Source of the DNA: Candidatus Electrothrix scaldis
GTDB taxonomy: Bacteria > Desulfobacterota > Desulfobulbia > Desulfobulbales > Desulfobulbaceae
DNA: 64,000 bases
Direction of reading: 5' to 3'
Assembly (NCBI GenBank): GCA_033584155.1
Contig: CP138355.1
Span: 3,667,826 to 3,731,825, forward strand
Shown: piece after piece, positions 18,580-28,041 of the stretch
Numbering within the stretch: position 1 is the first letter of the stretch
Layout of the letters: every line of letters begins with the position of its first letter
Notes under the pieces: generated by a model
Database searches by the model: none
What the model was told of the DNA's origin: nothing
The model's input: only the letters and a program-made list of their open reading frames with translations
Translations under genes and position numbers: made by a program

Positions 18580-19527
18580 TTATTTCAGCTCCTTATTACA
18601 TTCCATATCAAACCACATGGCAAATAGCGTGAATAAGCTGGAGCTCATAAAGGAAAACATGGCAGCCAAGGTATTGATAGGAGGAAGATGCCCATCAATA
18701 CCAAGATAGATAAAGGCCCGCACAGTTAAAATAAGGGCGAAAAACAAGAAAAGCCCCCCAAGAAAATAAAAAAAGATGAGCGGATGAAAATCACGAATTA
18801 TGTATTTTTCTACCATCCTTCTCGTAAACCCCCTAATAAGAATCAAAGGAATAGTAAAAAGTACTTTTTTCACCTTAATACCGGAAACCTCACCTACGTT
18901 ATATACGGGACGGATTGAGATGTCCCGCACTCGCATATTGGCGATATTCAGACTGATCAGAAGATCGTTGGGCATACCGTAACGGGGATAGATAGCCTCC
19001 AGTTTCAATGCGTTCAGGGCCTGTAAGGATATCGCAGTATATCCACTCTGTGAGTCAGCTACATGCCAATAACCAGAGGCAATCTTGGTAAACAGAGACA
19101 GAAAAGAATTCCCTATATAGCGATACGTTGGAATCATCCCCCATGACTCGCCTCGGAACAGCCTGTTTCCTTTGGTGTAATCACACTCATCACGACAAAC
19201 AGGTTCCAGAATATGCGGCAAATCTTCCGGGTCCATCTGAAAATCAGCAGCCATAACCGCAGTTACATCCACCTGATTATCCCGTGCCCAAATATATCCC
19301 GTAGCAATAGCGGCCCCAACTCCCCTGTTCTGCTCATGCTGAAGACAAACAATTTTTCCGTTTGTCGCTGCCAAAGACTGGACTTTCTCCAGAGTCTGAT
19401 CCTGACTCAGGTCATCAACCACTACGATAATATCAACATAATCGGGCATGGTCGCAATAACCTGTCCGATGAGTTTTTCTTCGTTATGCGCAGGAATGAC
19501 AACGGCTATTTTCTTTTCTAAGTACAT
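18580..19527 (-). CDS. Family 2 glycosyltransferase with C-terminal membrane spans (polyprenyl-phosphate sugar synthase-like)
   Basis: 315 residues. The GT-A domain (IAVVIPAHNEEKLIG, IVVVDDLSQDQT, VTAVMAADFQMDPEDL, KGNRLF) is followed by two hydrophobic spans (about 235-265 and 285-305). This is the layout of dolichyl- or undecaprenyl-phosphate glucose/mannose synthases, which make the lipid donor used by GT-C enzymes. It starts at ATG 19527 and is the first gene of the minus-strand glycan cluster, divergent from gyrA. A partnership with the adjacent GT-C-like protein is inferred. Confidence 0.83.
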   Translation of the reverse strand: MYLEKKIAVVIPAHNEEKLIGQVIATMPDYVDIIVVVDDLSQDQTLEKVQSLAATNGKIVCLQHEQNRGVGAAIATGYIWARDNQVDVTAVMAADFQMDPEDLPHILEPVCRDECDYTKGNRLFRGESWGMIPTYRYIGNSFLSLFTKIASGYWHVADSQSGYTAISLQALNALKLEAIYPRYGMPNDLLISLNIANMRVRDISIRPVYNVGEVSGIKVKKVLFTIPLILIRGFTRRMVEKYIIRDFHPLIFFYFLGGLFLFFALILTVRAFIYLGIDGHLPPINTLAAMFSFMSSSLFTLFAMWFDMECNKELK

Positions 19528-19895
19528 ATAATGAATCCCTCAGGAAGAGCGAGGCACACTAAACAATTTAATATCTCTTGAAAAAGAGTATAGCATTCCA
19601 AGCTCTCAATGGCAAGCTGTCATCTTTTCCTGTTCTGGAGAAAAAACCTCATAACACCAGAACCTGCAACAATAGCTCAATATTAGCCGATTAAACATAC
19701 TCATCAGGCTGACCCCCGATTTCCTTCCAGCAAACTTTTCCCAGAGCCACCTAAAAAAACCGTGATTGTCCACCTTAATTAATGAAAAAAAACTGTATTT
19801 ATGGTTCAATCTCTGGATTCAGTTCACAAGCAGTATGACAGCATACAACAGATCACACTATGCTGTACCCTCTATACAATAAGTAAGCAAGCCAA
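19528..19895. other. Divergent intergenic region before gyrA, with an inverted repeat
   Basis: About 370 bases without a supported gene between the glycan cluster and gyrA. An 8-bp perfect inverted repeat, ACAGCATA (19838-19845) and TATGCTGT (19859-19866), separated by 13 bases, sits 30 bases before the gyrA ATG. It could be an operator or a leader hairpin. I could not assign confident -35/-10 boxes for either direction. Short open frames here look like chance. Confidence 0.45.
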
Positions 19896-22448
19896 ATGAC
19901 AACAGCAACAGATCAAAACAGATCACCTGAACCTCCCTCTGTCGGCATAGAACAGGAACTGCGCAAGTCCTATCTGGACTATGCGATGTCCGTTATCGTG
20001 GGAAGGGCACTTCCTGATGTTCGCGACGGTCTGAAACCAGTACACAGACGTACTCTGTTCGCCATGCGGGAACTGGGAACCACCTATAATCGGCCTTACG
20101 TCAAGTCGGCCAGGATAGTCGGTGATGTCATCGGTAAATATCATCCTCATGGTGATTCTGCTGTATATGACACCTTGGTTCGGATGGCCCAGAATTTTTC
20201 ATTGCGCTATCCTCTTGTCGATGGGCAGGGCAACTTCGGTTCTATGGATGGTGACCCTCCGGCAGCTATGCGTTACACGGAAGCGCGCATGACCAAGCTG
20301 GATCAAGAACTTGTTGCTGATATTGAAAAAGAGACTGTGGATTTCATCCCCACCTATGATAACTCACAGCTCGAACCCACAGTCCTCCCCTCTAAAATCC
20401 CCAATATCCTGATCAACGGCTCAGAGGGTATCGCGGTCGGTATGGCGACCAAAATTCCCCCGCATAACCTGACCGAGGTCCTGGATGCTCTGATTGCTCT
20501 GGTTGATGACCCAGAACTTACTGTTCATCAATTGATGGGTATCATCACCGGGCCGGATTTCCCCACCGGAGGATTTATCTGCGGACGGGCCGGAATTCGC
20601 GAGGCCTATGAGACCGGACGCGGGGTCATTGTGATGCGTGCCCGCATGCATGTTGAGCAAAAGAAAAAAGGTAGTGAATCCATCGTTGTTACTGAGATTC
20701 CTTTTCAGCAAAACAAGGCCAATCTTGTGAAAAAGATTGCCTTATTAATGAAGGAAAAACGAATTACCTCCATTGCTGAGGTGCGCGATGAATCAGACAG
20801 ACACGGGTTACGTATTGTTATGGATCTCAAAAAAGACGAGATTCCTGATGTAACCATTAACCAGCTCTTCAAGATGACACCGCTGCAAAAAAGCTTTGGT
20901 ATCATCATGCTCTGCATTGTTAATAATAAGCCGGAAGTTCTCAATCTGAAAGAAGTTCTGGTGCATTTTATAGATCACCGCCGTACAGTTATCTATAGAC
21001 GTACAGCCTTTGAGCTGCGCAAGGCGGAAGAACGTGCCCACCTCCTGGAAGGCCTCAAGATTGCTCTGGATAATCTTGACGAGGTAGTCGAGCTAATCAA
21101 GGCCTCTGCTGGACCTCCTGAAGCTAGGGCCGGTTTGATGGAGCGTTTTGAGCTCTCCGAACTCCAAGCCCAGGTTATCCTGGACATGCGCCTGCAAAAA
21201 CTGACCGGGCTGGAGCGTGATAAGATCATCCAGGAATACACAGAGCTTATGGAACGCATTGCCTGGCTCACGGAAGTGCTCTCCGACGATGCCTTGGTCA
21301 TGCAGTTAATCCGGGAGGAATTTGAGGCTGTTCGTGAGCAATACGGTGATGAACGGCTAACTGAGATCATTGACGCCCCCGATGAAATCTTACCGGAAGA
21401 CATGATTACCCCGGAAGAGATGGTGGTGACTATTTCCCATAGCGGTTACATCAAACGTAACCAACTATCCCTGTACCGCGCCCAACGCCGTGGCGGCAAA
21501 GGGGTTACAGGTATGGCAGCTGTGGATGATGATTTTGTTACGGATCTTTACACAGCATCCACTCTGGATACCTTTCTTTTCTTTACCAATAAGGGGAGAG
21601 TGTTCTGGCGTAAGGTCTACGAACTGCCTATGGCCGGTCGCACAGCACGTGGCAGGGCTATCGTCAACCTTCTCGAATTGGCAGAAGGGGAAAGACTTGC
21701 AGCTATCCTCCCAGTTTCCAATTTGGCTGAGGCTGATAAAGGGCATGCTATTCTTACGATAACCAAAAAGGGACGGGTGAAAAAGACCACCATTGCCGAG
21801 TATCAGAAACCTGTTCGTAAGGGCAAGCTGGGCTTGACCATCAAAGATGAAGATGAAATGCTCTGCGCAGCCATAACCACTGGTGATGACCGGGTGTTCC
21901 TGGTTACAAAAAATGGGCTCTCCATCCACTTCCACGAAGATAATGTCCGAATTATGGGACGTACAGCGGCCGGTGTCAAAGGTATCACGCTGGCGGACGA
22001 TGACGAGGTCGTGGCGGCAGTTGTTCTGCAAAACCACGAAGAGGAAGACACCATTCTCACGGTTACAGAAAATGGCTATGGTAAACGAACTGCGGTATCA
22101 GACTACCGTCTCCAAAAACGGGGTGGCAAGGGTATCTTTGCTATTAAAACCAGTGAACGGAACGGCAAAGTGGTTGGTGCGCTTCAAGTTGTGGACGATG
22201 ATCAGATTATGCTTATTGCTGACTCAGCCAAGGTTATCCGTCTGCCTATGGATTCCATGCGAGTGATAGGACGTAATACCCAAGGCGTTAGGATGATCAA
22301 TCTCAATGAAGGGGAAAAGGTTGTTGCCCTGTCCATGCTGGCCCGCACCAGTGAAGACGAGGACGACGAGTCTGAAAACGTAGATGACATCCTGACAAAC
22401 GTACAGGAAGATACTGATCTGGGAACAGATGAAACTTCAGCCGATTAA
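19896..22448 (+). CDS. gyrA: DNA gyrase subunit A
   Basis: 850 residues. The breakage-reunion domain has [20 protein letters not shown] and the catalytic tyrosine in RYTEA (Y127). The C-terminal beta-pinwheel domain contains the GyrA box QRRGGKG (530-536), which separates gyrase from topoisomerase IV. The quinolone-determining region reads HGDSAVYD with Ser88 and Asp92 at the positions equal to E. coli Ser83 and Asp87, the sensitive form. The acidic tail ([12 protein letters not shown]) is common in GyrA. The stop overlaps the gpsA start by 20 nt. gyrB is not in the window. Confidence 0.97.
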   Translation: MTTATDQNRSPEPPSVGIEQELRKSYLDYAMSVIVGRALPDVRDGLKPVHRRTLFAMRELGTTYNRPYVKSARIVGDVIGKYHPHGDSAVYDTLVRMAQNFSLRYPLVDGQGNFGSMDGDPPAAMRYTEARMTKLDQELVADIEKETVDFIPTYDNSQLEPTVLPSKIPNILINGSEGIAVGMATKIPPHNLTEVLDALIALVDDPELTVHQLMGIITGPDFPTGGFICGRAGIREAYETGRGVIVMRARMHVEQKKKGSESIVVTEIPFQQNKANLVKKIALLMKEKRITSIAEVRDESDRHGLRIVMDLKKDEIPDVTINQLFKMTPLQKSFGIIMLCIVNNKPEVLNLKEVLVHFIDHRRTVIYRRTAFELRKAEERAHLLEGLKIALDNLDEVVELIKASAGPPEARAGLMERFELSELQAQVILDMRLQKLTGLERDKIIQEYTELMERIAWLTEVLSDDALVMQLIREEFEAVREQYGDERLTEIIDAPDEILPEDMITPEEMVVTISHSGYIKRNQLSLYRAQRRGGKGVTGMAAVDDDFVTDLYTASTLDTFLFFTNKGRVFWRKVYELPMAGRTARGRAIVNLLELAEGERLAAILPVSNLAEADKGHAILTITKKGRVKKTTIAEYQKPVRKGKLGLTIKDEDEMLCAAITTGDDRVFLVTKNGLSIHFHEDNVRIMGRTAAGVKGITLADDDEVVAAVVLQNHEEEDTILTVTENGYGKRTAVSDYRLQKRGGKGIFAIKTSERNGKVVGALQVVDDDQIMLIADSAKVIRLPMDSMRVIGRNTQGVRMINLNEGEKVVALSMLARTSEDEDDESENVDDILTNVQEDTDLGTDETSAD

Positions 22449-23448
22449 AAAGATTGCAGTTATCGGCGCGGGGAGCTGGGGAACAGCCTTAGCCAAACTT
22501 TTGGCAGATAAAGGGGAACAGGTCCTGCTCTGGAGCCACAGAATTGAGCATGTGGATGCCTTGCGCCGGGATCGTGAAAATCGAAAATACCTTCCCGGTG
22601 CTTTTCTGCCGGGAACCTTACAACCAGTACATACCTTTGAGGAGTTCCCTTCCTGTCAATGTCTGGTTATGGCTGTCCCTTCGCATGGTTACCGGGAGGT
22701 CTTCAGCCAACTCATCCCTCATCTCCAGGACGGCACGGCCCTTGTTTCTGCGGTAAAGGGTATTGAGATCGGCACTCTCCAGACCATGTGCGAGGTTATG
22801 GAGGAGGAACTTGCCCGGCAAAACAAGACAGGTACCATGTTCACCGGCGTTTTGAGCGGCCCTAGTTTTGCTGACGAGGTCGCCGCAGGCCAACCCACAG
22901 CCGTGACCGTGGGCTTTGCTGAAAGTAACGTGGCCAAGGCTGTACAGCATCTCTTTTCGACATCCTTTTTTCGGGTATATACCAGCTCAGACACTATCGG
23001 CCTGGAAATTTCCGCAGCCATGAAAAATGTCATCGCCATTGCTGCCGGTATTTCCGATGGTTTGGGGTACGGACTCAACACGCGCGCCGCCTTGATTACC
23101 CGTGGTCTTGCGGAAATAACCCGCTTAGGCTTAGCACTTGGTGCAGATCTCTCCACCTTTTCAGGACTCGGAGGTTTAGGTGATCTGGTCCTCACCTGTA
23201 CAGGCAGCCTGAGCCGCAACCGGACAGTAGGTCTCAAGCTTGGTGAGGGACGTACCTTACAGCAGACTCTGGATGAAATGACAATGGTCGCCGAAGGGGT
23301 CAAGACGACGAAATCCTGTTATAGATTGGCAGCCGATATCGGAGTGGAAATGCCCATCCTTGAGCAAACCTACCAGATCCTGTACAAAGACAAACCCTGC
23401 CGGGACGCAGTCCAGGATCTCTTTGGGAGAAGACTGAAAGAGGAGTGA
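22429..23448 (+). CDS. gpsA: Glycerol-3-phosphate dehydrogenase [NAD(P)+]
   Basis: 339 residues, the usual length. It reduces dihydroxyacetone phosphate to sn-glycerol-3-phosphate for phospholipid synthesis. Seen: NAD(P)-binding GAGSWGTA from residue 13, AVKGIE with catalytic-region Lys110, [11 protein letters not shown], and [15 protein letters not shown] with Lys199, plus GLGDLVLTC. The ATG lies inside the last codons of gyrA in another frame, a 20-nt overlap implying cotranslation. A strong terminator follows. Confidence 0.96.
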   Translation: MKLQPIKKIAVIGAGSWGTALAKLLADKGEQVLLWSHRIEHVDALRRDRENRKYLPGAFLPGTLQPVHTFEEFPSCQCLVMAVPSHGYREVFSQLIPHLQDGTALVSAVKGIEIGTLQTMCEVMEEELARQNKTGTMFTGVLSGPSFADEVAAGQPTAVTVGFAESNVAKAVQHLFSTSFFRVYTSSDTIGLEISAAMKNVIAIAAGISDGLGYGLNTRAALITRGLAEITRLGLALGADLSTFSGLGGLGDLVLTCTGSLSRNRTVGLKLGEGRTLQQTLDEMTMVAEGVKTTKSCYRLAADIGVEMPILEQTYQILYKDKPCRDAVQDLFGRRLKEE

Positions 23449-23545
23449 AAGCCCTTCTTCCCACCCGTTTTTCTCAAAAACAAAGAAAACGCTTTTTCGA
23501 AATCACGCCCCTGGAAGAGGCTGATCCTGAGACAAAACGATGCAC

Positions 23546-23585
23546 CCCGGTAGAAGTGATATACTTCTACCGGGTTTTCTTTTTT
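23546..23585 (+). terminator. Strong rho-independent terminator after gpsA
   Basis: A perfect 12-bp stem (CCCGGTAGAAGT pairing with ACTTCTACCGGG) with a 5-nt loop, followed by TTTTCTTTTTT. It ends the gyrA-gpsA transcript and lies just beyond the end of the convergent DsrE-family gene. Confidence 0.93.
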
Positions 23586-23613
23586 CTTCTACAGGAGTAG
23601 CTCAGCAAAAACA

Positions 23614-23964
23614 TCAAAAGTTAAACACCTTCGCTTCAGCAGCCATATCTATCAGATGAGGGCCGCCATCCAAGACCATATTGCTGAAGAATTCTGCCTC
23701 GTCAAGTTGACGATTTGTCGCGCAAGGAGTGCAGACACCTATAGCAACTTCATTTTCTACCAAATAAGGCAGGTAATCTGCCGGGCAATCTCCGGTATTT
23801 GTCTTTACGCTTAACTCTCTGTTCTTATTTGCCCACATAACGCCGCCATCGATGAAAAACAAGTCTACCTGATGCCCTTTGGAATGCGCTATCTTCGCAA
23901 ATTGAAAACATCGTGTGGCAGATTCGTTATCATCCTTTCCAAGGATAAACAAAAAATTCGACAT
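23614..23964 (-). CDS. DsrE-family small protein
   Basis: 116 residues with the DsrE/DsrF-like alpha-beta fold: MSNFLFILGKDDNESATRCF, HQVDLFFIDGGV, then CTPCATNRQLD with a CxxC (C78, C81) and further Cys at 19 and 60. DsrE-like proteins carry sulfur as persulfides or act in sulfur relay; here the CxxC is a likely sulfur or redox site. Start supported by AGGAGG 7 nt upstream. It follows the malate/lactate dehydrogenase-like gene after 180 bases on the same strand. Specific role unknown; no dsrAB or tusBCD genes are nearby. Confidence 0.8.
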   Translation of the reverse strand: MSNFLFILGKDDNESATRCFQFAKIAHSKGHQVDLFFIDGGVMWANKNRELSVKTNTGDCPADYLPYLVENEVAIGVCTPCATNRQLDEAEFFSNMVLDGGPHLIDMAAEAKVFNF

Positions 23965-24144
23965 GGGTTACCTCCTTTCGTGTTTTATTGTGTCAGGGCC
24001 AAAGAGCATGACGGCGCTTCTCAGCCCCATAATCGGTCTGGTACAGAACAGATCGAAGGTACCACATAAAATAAGAAAGTAAACATAAACCTACTGTTAA
24101 CAGCACACATAACCAGCGGCAAGGTAGATAGAAAAAAACTGAGT

Positions 24145-25203
24145 TCACAAAAACGGTTTCAACTTCCGATTGACATGCTCCGCACATTGCTCCAACAGAA
24201 TTTTCTCTTCAACTGACATGGGTATTTCCACTATATTTTCTACACCCTTATTGCCCATAATAAACGGAACACCAATGGTACTGTCGATACCGTAAAAAGC
24301 TCCTCCTGTATGGACTTGACCGGCGATTAGCGTATCATGTCCCATAGTAATTGCCTGAAGGAGCTTCAAGGTCGCCTTTGCTGTACCAACGGCTGTCTTT
24401 GCCCCGGAAAAATGGGTGATAAATGGCTTCACGATTGCGCGAATATCTGGTGGATACTGAAAAACCATCTCGTAGCATTCACTGATTTTCCCTTCCGACA
24501 TCATCGCCGCAATCTCCTTTCTCACTCGCGCAACCTCTGCAAAAAGCTGATTCAGTGGGCATTCCTTCCGAATCTTCCCAAAGGCCTCGCTCAACTGCTC
24601 GTCACTAAAGCCATAAATATGAACGCCACTCCACAGAGGAACCATATTTTGCCCATGCTCACCAAGCATAAACGCATGAACACGTTGCCTTGAGATACCA
24701 AGACTGATCGCTATTTCCTTTTTGAACCGCTGCGAATCAAGAAAAGCCCCCATACCGATGACCCGTTTCGGCCCTAAATGTTTGGCAAAAATGGACACGG
24801 CAAGTTCGTTAGGATTCGAAACACAGATAACTATTTCGTGACCATGCCCATATTTCGCTAAGTGAGAGGCATAATGCTCGAATACCGGAGCATTTTCTTG
24901 TGCAAGCATATCTCGATTACTGCCTGCATGACTGATATCAACCGGGAAGGTTTTTCCCGCTGCCATGACAATCAAGTCCCCTTGTATTGCTTTAGAATCG
25001 AATTCCACATCAATATGAGGACATAGCCCTGCATAGGCATCTAATAAGTCCACCGAGAATCCCGGCAAATGCCTTCTGCTCAGTCCTGTAGGATTACCAA
25101 GGAGCATCAGGTGTTTTTCCCTATCAAGTATCCGTTCTGAAATAATTAATTGCGTGAGCACACGACCTACAGATCCTCCCGCTCCAATCACAGTTATATC
25201 CAT
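24145..25203 (-). CDS. Atypical malate/lactate dehydrogenase-family oxidoreductase
   Basis: 352 residues, longer than the usual 310-320. NAD-binding GAGGSVG (7-13), Asn in VSNPNE (N130), Asp/Arg in LDSQRF (D156, R159) and the catalytic His in GEHG (H183) are all present, so the 2-hydroxyacid dehydrogenase chemistry should be intact. The mobile substrate loop is odd: between AG (82-83) and the conserved Arg (R97) there are 13 residues (KTFPVDISHAGSN) rather than about 8, and the Arg/Gln that normally separates malate from lactate specificity is missing. The substrate is therefore open. Start supported by GGAGG. Transcribed divergently from the NifX-like/MinD operon. Confidence 0.82.
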   Translation of the reverse strand: MDITVIGAGGSVGRVLTQLIISERILDREKHLMLLGNPTGLSRRHLPGFSVDLLDAYAGLCPHIDVEFDSKAIQGDLIVMAAGKTFPVDISHAGSNRDMLAQENAPVFEHYASHLAKYGHGHEIVICVSNPNELAVSIFAKHLGPKRVIGMGAFLDSQRFKKEIAISLGISRQRVHAFMLGEHGQNMVPLWSGVHIYGFSDEQLSEAFGKIRKECPLNQLFAEVARVRKEIAAMMSEGKISECYEMVFQYPPDIRAIVKPFITHFSGAKTAVGTAKATLKLLQAITMGHDTLIAGQVHTGGAFYGIDSTIGVPFIMGNKGVENIVEIPMSVEEKILLEQCAEHVNRKLKPFL

Positions 25204-25340
25204 AAGTACACCTCCGATCTTTTATTTAACCACGCGACAAACAAACTACTATATAAGAAAAATTATCACGATTTAGACAAGAAATAAAGTTGAACCGTTT
25301 ATTCAACCACGTGCCTCTGTCGCTGTATTTTTCATTGGAC

Positions 25341-25358
25341 ATCAGCTAGCTGATCAGC
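25341..25358. promoter_or_regulatory. Overlapping palindromes in the divergent regulatory region
   Basis: ATCAGCTAGCTGAT (25341-25354) is a perfect 14-bp palindrome and overlaps a second one, GCTGATCAGC (25349-25358). They lie about 140 bases before the dehydrogenase start and 85 bases before the -35 box of the divergent operon, a likely transcription-factor site. No factor can be named. Confidence 0.4.
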
Positions 25359-25443
25359 AGCGTTTTTATTGGCTCATGAGAAATAGTTATAATGCCTGCT
25401 GAAAGCTCTGTAAAACAAAAACGAACTCCCAGTCAACTAAGCG

Positions 25444-25486
25444 TTGACAAAATATTTCTGCATGTATATTTTGTGCATATGCACAA
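25444..25486 (+). promoter_or_regulatory. Promoter of the NifX-like/MinD operon with an overlapping palindromic operator
   Basis: TTGACA at 25444-25449 is a consensus -35 box; TATTTT at 25467-25472 (17-bp spacing) is an adequate -10, with TATATT slightly upstream as an alternative. A perfect 16-bp palindrome, TTGTGCATATGCACAA (25471-25486), starts at the end of the -10 and covers the probable transcription start, the place where a repressor would block initiation. The ATG follows 76 bases later. The regulator is unknown. Confidence 0.7.
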
Positions 25487-25561
25487 TAGAATGCAAAAAA
25501 AACGCACGTTTTGACCTTTAAAAGTTAAGTAAAAACATACAGTAAAAACTGGAGACAAAAG

Positions 25562-26101
25562 ATGAAACTCTGTATTACCGCAGCTGGAAATGATCTGAAC
25601 GCAGCAACAGACGCCGCCTTTGGCAGGGCCCCTTGGTTTGTTCTTATTGATATAGAATCAGGAACTACCCAGGGCATTGAAAACAGCAACTCTCAGGCTT
25701 CACAAGGTGCTGGCATTGCGGCAGCTCAAACCATGAGCGAACACGGGGTCGATGCCGTACTTACAGGCAGATTGGGGCCTAAGGCAAAAGCAGCCCTTGA
25801 GGCATCCGGGGTTGGAATGTATGAAGGATTAGGAAAGTCCACCGTAGCCGAAGCCCTGGAGCAATTTCGAGCAGGAGAGTATGGAGCTTACAGTCAGGCC
25901 GAGACCGAAAATCCTGCTTCACCCTCCCCTGCTTCGGAATCATCCAACGCAAGACAATGCTCAGGACCAGGAGCAACTCGTAGCCAAGGGGGCGGATATG
26001 GTATGGGACAAGGGCAGGGTCGGGGCCAGGGCCAAGGAAAAGGAGGCTGCGGTTGCGGCAAGGGCGCAGGCAATGGTCAGGGACGCAGGAGGGGACAGTG
26101 A
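25562..26101 (+). CDS. NifX/NifB-type cofactor-binding protein with a Gly/Cys-rich tail
   Basis: 179 residues. Residues about 1-110 match the dinitrogenase iron-molybdenum cofactor biosynthesis domain (PF02579): MKLCITAAGNDLNAATDAAFGRAPWFVLID, then VDAVLTGRLGPKAKAALEASG. The rest is a low-complexity Ser/Pro stretch and a Gly/Gln-rich tail with a GGCGCGKGAG cluster holding two Cys, which could bind metal. In sulfate reducers this domain occurs in orange-protein (ORP) complexes together with two MinD-like ATPases, exactly the neighbours here. Its stop overlaps the next gene's GTG. A nitrogenase role is unlikely as no nif structural gene is present. Confidence 0.85.
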   Translation: MKLCITAAGNDLNAATDAAFGRAPWFVLIDIESGTTQGIENSNSQASQGAGIAAAQTMSEHGVDAVLTGRLGPKAKAALEASGVGMYEGLGKSTVAEALEQFRAGEYGAYSQAETENPASPSPASESSNARQCSGPGATRSQGGGYGMGQGQGRGQGQGKGGCGCGKGAGNGQGRRRGQ

Positions 26102-27063
26102 ATAAAAGACTGCACCCGGAAATCATCAGGCACTTTCATAACACACCCTTTAGCACCCCGATAATCGGTATTACCGGAGGTAAGGGTGGAGTGGGAAAAT
26201 CAACCGTAGCGGTAAATCTGGCAGCAGCTTTTGTTGCCCAGGGCAAAAGAGTTGCTCTTGTTGATGCAGACGTGGACGCCCCAAATGACAGCCTCCTCCT
26301 TGGTATTCCCCTGGAAAATCCTCAACCGGTCACCATCATGCAGCCAATTTTTGACTCGGCTCAATGTACGGACTGTCAGAAATGCGTCAAAGCCTGCCAG
26401 ATGAACAGCCTGTTCCGACCCAAGGAGAAAAGCATTACCTTGATGGGGGAATGTAATGGCTGCGAAGCCTGCTATCTGGTTTGCCCAGCAGGTGCGATCA
26501 GCCAAGGAAGTCACTCCGTCGGTACGCTGTACAAAACCAAGCGAGGTAAGCTCACCCTCTACACCGGGGCTCTGCAACCGGGTCTGGCAGAAAGTGCTTT
26601 GATAGTCAATGCGGTCGGGGACGCTGCCTTTGCTGATGCGGAGCTCTTTGACATTATCCTGGTGGATACAGCCCCAGGCACCCATTGCAATGTGATCGGC
26701 GCGTTAAAAGGAGCCAGGCATGTACTGGCAGTGACAGAACCAACACCCTTGGGTTCCCATGATCTTGAGCTGATCCTCTCGCTTTTAGATATGTTCAGCA
26801 TCCAACGAAGCGTTGTAATTAACCGAGCAAATTTACCAGGACAAAAAGAAAAGGTGGAACAAGCAGCCCAGGCTGCTTCAGCTGCCATTGCAGCGGAAAT
26901 CAAACTGGACAAGGACCTCCTGGCTGGTTATCTGGAAGGAACACCAGTAGTTGATCTTCTGCCCAATTCAGCGGCAGCAGAAATCTTTCTGAAAATGACA
27001 GACTATCTGACAGCCACTTACTTATCCCCACATAATCAAACTCAACAGGAGCAGCAGTTATGA
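26098..27063 (+). CDS. MinD/Mrp-type P-loop ATPase with an inserted two-cluster ferredoxin domain (first copy)
   Basis: 321 residues from the GTG at 26098, chosen because AGGAGG precedes it and it makes a GTGA overlap with the upstream stop; the frame is open 45 nt further but inside the upstream gene. Deviant Walker A KGGVGKST (29-36), DADVDAPN (57-63), then eight cysteines in two CxxCxxCxxxC sets (C90/93/96/100 and C119/122/125/129) binding two [4Fe-4S] clusters. DTAPGTH continues the ATPase fold. Such proteins use ATP to handle metal-sulfur clusters and are part of ORP-type complexes. Confidence 0.9.
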   Translation: MNKRLHPEIIRHFHNTPFSTPIIGITGGKGGVGKSTVAVNLAAAFVAQGKRVALVDADVDAPNDSLLLGIPLENPQPVTIMQPIFDSAQCTDCQKCVKACQMNSLFRPKEKSITLMGECNGCEACYLVCPAGAISQGSHSVGTLYKTKRGKLTLYTGALQPGLAESALIVNAVGDAAFADAELFDIILVDTAPGTHCNVIGALKGARHVLAVTEPTPLGSHDLELILSLLDMFSIQRSVVINRANLPGQKEKVEQAAQAASAAIAAEIKLDKDLLAGYLEGTPVVDLLPNSAAAEIFLKMTDYLTATYLSPHNQTQQEQQL

Positions 27064-27944
27064 AGGAGATTGTTATTCTCAGTGGTAAGGGCGGGGTGGG
27101 CAAATCCTCACTGACAGCGGCTCTGGCTCACCTGCTGACAGAAAATGGAAAATATCGCCTTACCTTGGCTGACACGGATGTTGATGCACCCAATCTCCAC
27201 ATTGTGCTGGGAGCCGAGTTCGACCGCAGCACAGGCGTCACCGCCTCGAATAAGGCAATCATTGACTATGATAAATGCAGCAGATGCATGAATTGTGTAA
27301 GCGCCTGTGCCTTTGACTCTATTATAGGTACAGAGGAACCTGTTATCATAAGCTATTCCTGCGAGGGCTGCGGGGTATGCTCTCTGGTTTGCCCGGAAGA
27401 GGCGGTCTCGGTTCATCCGGTAGAAAACGGTCAGATTAACTTTGTAACCTCAGGAACTGTTCGGGTGGTGGCTGGAGCATTAGGAATCGGTGAGTCCAGC
27501 TCAGGACGGTTGGTGGATATCGTTAAACGGCAAGCGCGCCAGGAGGCCTCTCTGAGCGGCTGCGACCTGCTGCTCACAGATGGCCCTCCAGGAATAGGTT
27601 GCCCGGTGATAGCAGCATTAAAAGGTGCGGATTATGCCATCCTGGTCAGCGAACCCACCCCATCTGCCTTGAGCGATCTGCAACGAATTACCGAGGTGGT
27701 TCAAGGATTCAAGATACCTGCCGGTGCTGTGCTCAATCGAAGCGATATGGACCCGCAATCCGCTCAAACAACACGGGACTGGTTGACCGGGAACGAGCTC
27801 CCTTTACTCGGCGAAATCCCCTATGATCCCTATTTGCCCCAGGCCTTAGCTCGGGGGAATCTGGGTGTGAAGATGTATCCAGATGCCCCCTCATCTCTGG
27901 CAATAAAAAAGCTGCATAAGGTGGTGGAAGGCTTATTGGAGTAA
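27060..27944 (+). CDS. MinD/Mrp-type P-loop ATPase with an inserted two-cluster ferredoxin domain (second copy)
   Basis: 294 residues, homologous to the preceding gene and overlapping it by 4 nt (ATGA). Walker A KGGVGKSS (10-17), ADTDVDAPN (38-45), cysteine sets C73/76/79/83 and C101/104/107/111, and DGPPGIGCPV as the switch region. The tandem pair together with the NifX-like protein forms the minimal ORP-like set; the two ATPases probably form a heterodimer. Convergent with the GH13 gene, with a hairpin in between. Confidence 0.92.
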   Translation: MKEIVILSGKGGVGKSSLTAALAHLLTENGKYRLTLADTDVDAPNLHIVLGAEFDRSTGVTASNKAIIDYDKCSRCMNCVSACAFDSIIGTEEPVIISYSCEGCGVCSLVCPEEAVSVHPVENGQINFVTSGTVRVVAGALGIGESSSGRLVDIVKRQARQEASLSGCDLLLTDGPPGIGCPVIAALKGADYAILVSEPTPSALSDLQRITEVVQGFKIPAGAVLNRSDMDPQSAQTTRDWLTGNELPLLGEIPYDPYLPQALARGNLGVKMYPDAPSSLAIKKLHKVVEGLLE

Positions 27945-27979
27945 GCTCCTTCTCCCTCTCCCCCACAGCACGACCAATA

Positions 27980-28004
27980 AACCGGAGAAACACCTTCTCC
28001 GGTT
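27980..28004. terminator. Perfect hairpin between convergent genes
   Basis: AACCGGAGAA pairs with TTCTCCGGTT (10 bp, 5-nt loop) between the ends of the second MinD gene and the GH13 gene. No T run follows on either side, so it may be a weak or factor-assisted bidirectional terminator. Confidence 0.45.
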
Positions 28005-28041
28005 GTCTGACGCATCAGTAGCTGTTCCATAGCCTATTCCA

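Noticed and set aside
19606-19809. Minus-strand frame of 67 codons before gyrA
   Set aside because: No ribosome site, no family-like sequence and unusual composition; left as intergenic.
19896-22448. Topoisomerase IV subunit ParC
   Set aside because: A complete GyrA box QRRGGKG is present in the C-terminal domain.
25562-27944. Part of a nitrogenase gene cluster
   Set aside because: No nifH, nifD, nifK or nifE/N nearby; the set matches ORP-type complexes instead.
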